A stretch of DNA of 58,665 bases from Bacillota bacterium. Lineage in GTDB: Bacteria > Bacillota_I > Bacilli_A > RFN20 > CAG-288. How positions within the stretch are numbered: the stretch's first letter is position 1; every line of letters starts with the position of its first letter. A program made the position numbers and the translations under genes. Of the stretch, positions 58,612-58,665 are shown in pieces. Under the pieces are notes generated by a model. The model saw only the letters and a list, made by a program, of their open reading frames with translations, was not told the origin of the DNA and did no database searches. The stretch covers positions 1 to 58,665 of the forward strand of contig JAEWSJ010000030.1 of assembly GCA_023398335.1 (NCBI GenBank). The letters are read 5' to 3'.

Positions 58612-58665
58612 CATTTGTTTAATATTAAAATCTATCTTGCTGAATATTTGTAACATCGAGCTTTA

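Noticed and set aside
1..58665. tRNA, rRNA or transposase genes
   Set aside because: Scanned for T-loop-like GTTCRANNC blocks, rRNA landmarks and DDE-type proteins; none convincing.

Overview
The window looks like a chromosomal segment of an uncultured, low-GC, Gram-positive-type member of the Bacilli (Erysipelotrichia / RF39 / RFN20-like gut lineages are the best guess; not provable from sequence alone). The evidence is a PolC-type replicative polymerase, the Firmicutes gene order rpsB-tsf-pyrH-frr-uppS-cdsA-dxr-rseP-polC, strong AGGAGG-type ribosome sites, AT-rich spacers and a single-membrane set of surface proteins. TGA is a true stop (for example at 2277-2279, 12766-12768 and 13724-13726) and Trp is TGG, so the code is the standard bacterial one. 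I found no tRNA, rRNA, CRISPR array, insertion sequence or phage gene.

Layout. 1-3.4 kb: the 5' part of an unknown gene, a GT2 glycosyltransferase, and an AbrB-regulator/ABC-transporter operon with an operator-like inverted repeat over its promoter. 3.4-15.8 kb: one long minus-strand housekeeping operon, pyrH-frr-uppS-cdsA-dxr-rseP-polC-lemA-pepF. 15.9-18.1 kb: rpsB-tsf with its own terminator and a structured 5' leader. 18.1-23.1 kb: a small membrane protein, a diguanylate-cyclase-like receptor, a DUF2974 (Mbeg1-like) hydrolase and a membrane protein. 23.1-29.9 kb: a complete F1Fo ATP synthase operon, atpIBEFHAGDC, whose c-subunit has a two-carboxylate ion site typical of Na+-coupled rotors. 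30-33 kb: a 7TM-PAS-GGDEF-EAL phosphodiesterase candidate behind a GntR-RCK_C regulator of the BusR (c-di-AMP-binding) type. 33.1-37.4 kb (plus strand): a small unknown gene with NfeD and an SPFH/stomatin protein, a second DUF2974 hydrolase, and a membrane protein with a large outer loop. 37.4-52.6 kb: a rhamnoside/beta-glycoside utilisation island with a GH2, a GPH-type symporter, a GH78 alpha-L-rhamnosidase, a domain-permuted membrane-tethered GH3 with a small partner, rhaB-rhaA-rhaD, and a divergent DeoR-family regulator. 52.6-58.6 kb: an MBOAT acyltransferase with two SGNH-domain proteins, each carrying leucine-rich-repeat-like segments, and a lysophospholipase-like hydrolase.

How it works together. 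The rhamnose genes form a plausible pathway: GH78 releases L-rhamnose, GH2 and GH3 remove neighbouring beta-linked sugars, the GPH symporter imports (plausibly with Na+), and RhaA/RhaB/RhaD convert rhamnose to DHAP and lactaldehyde. A 38-bp palindrome lies between rhaB and the DeoR gene, and part of that region recurs upstream of the GH3 gene. The two GGDEF/EAL proteins flanking the ATP synthase operon are complementary: one keeps an intact GGDEF and has a wrecked EAL, the other the reverse. The second sits behind a c-di-AMP-type regulator, so two second-messenger systems may meet here. The MBOAT/SGNH cluster looks like an export-and-transfer system that acylates a surface glycan. No gene outside recognisable families dominates the window. 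The most novel-looking points are the reciprocal c-di-GMP pair with the BusR-like regulator, the MBOAT with two differently built SGNH-LRR proteins, and the predicted Na+ rotor.
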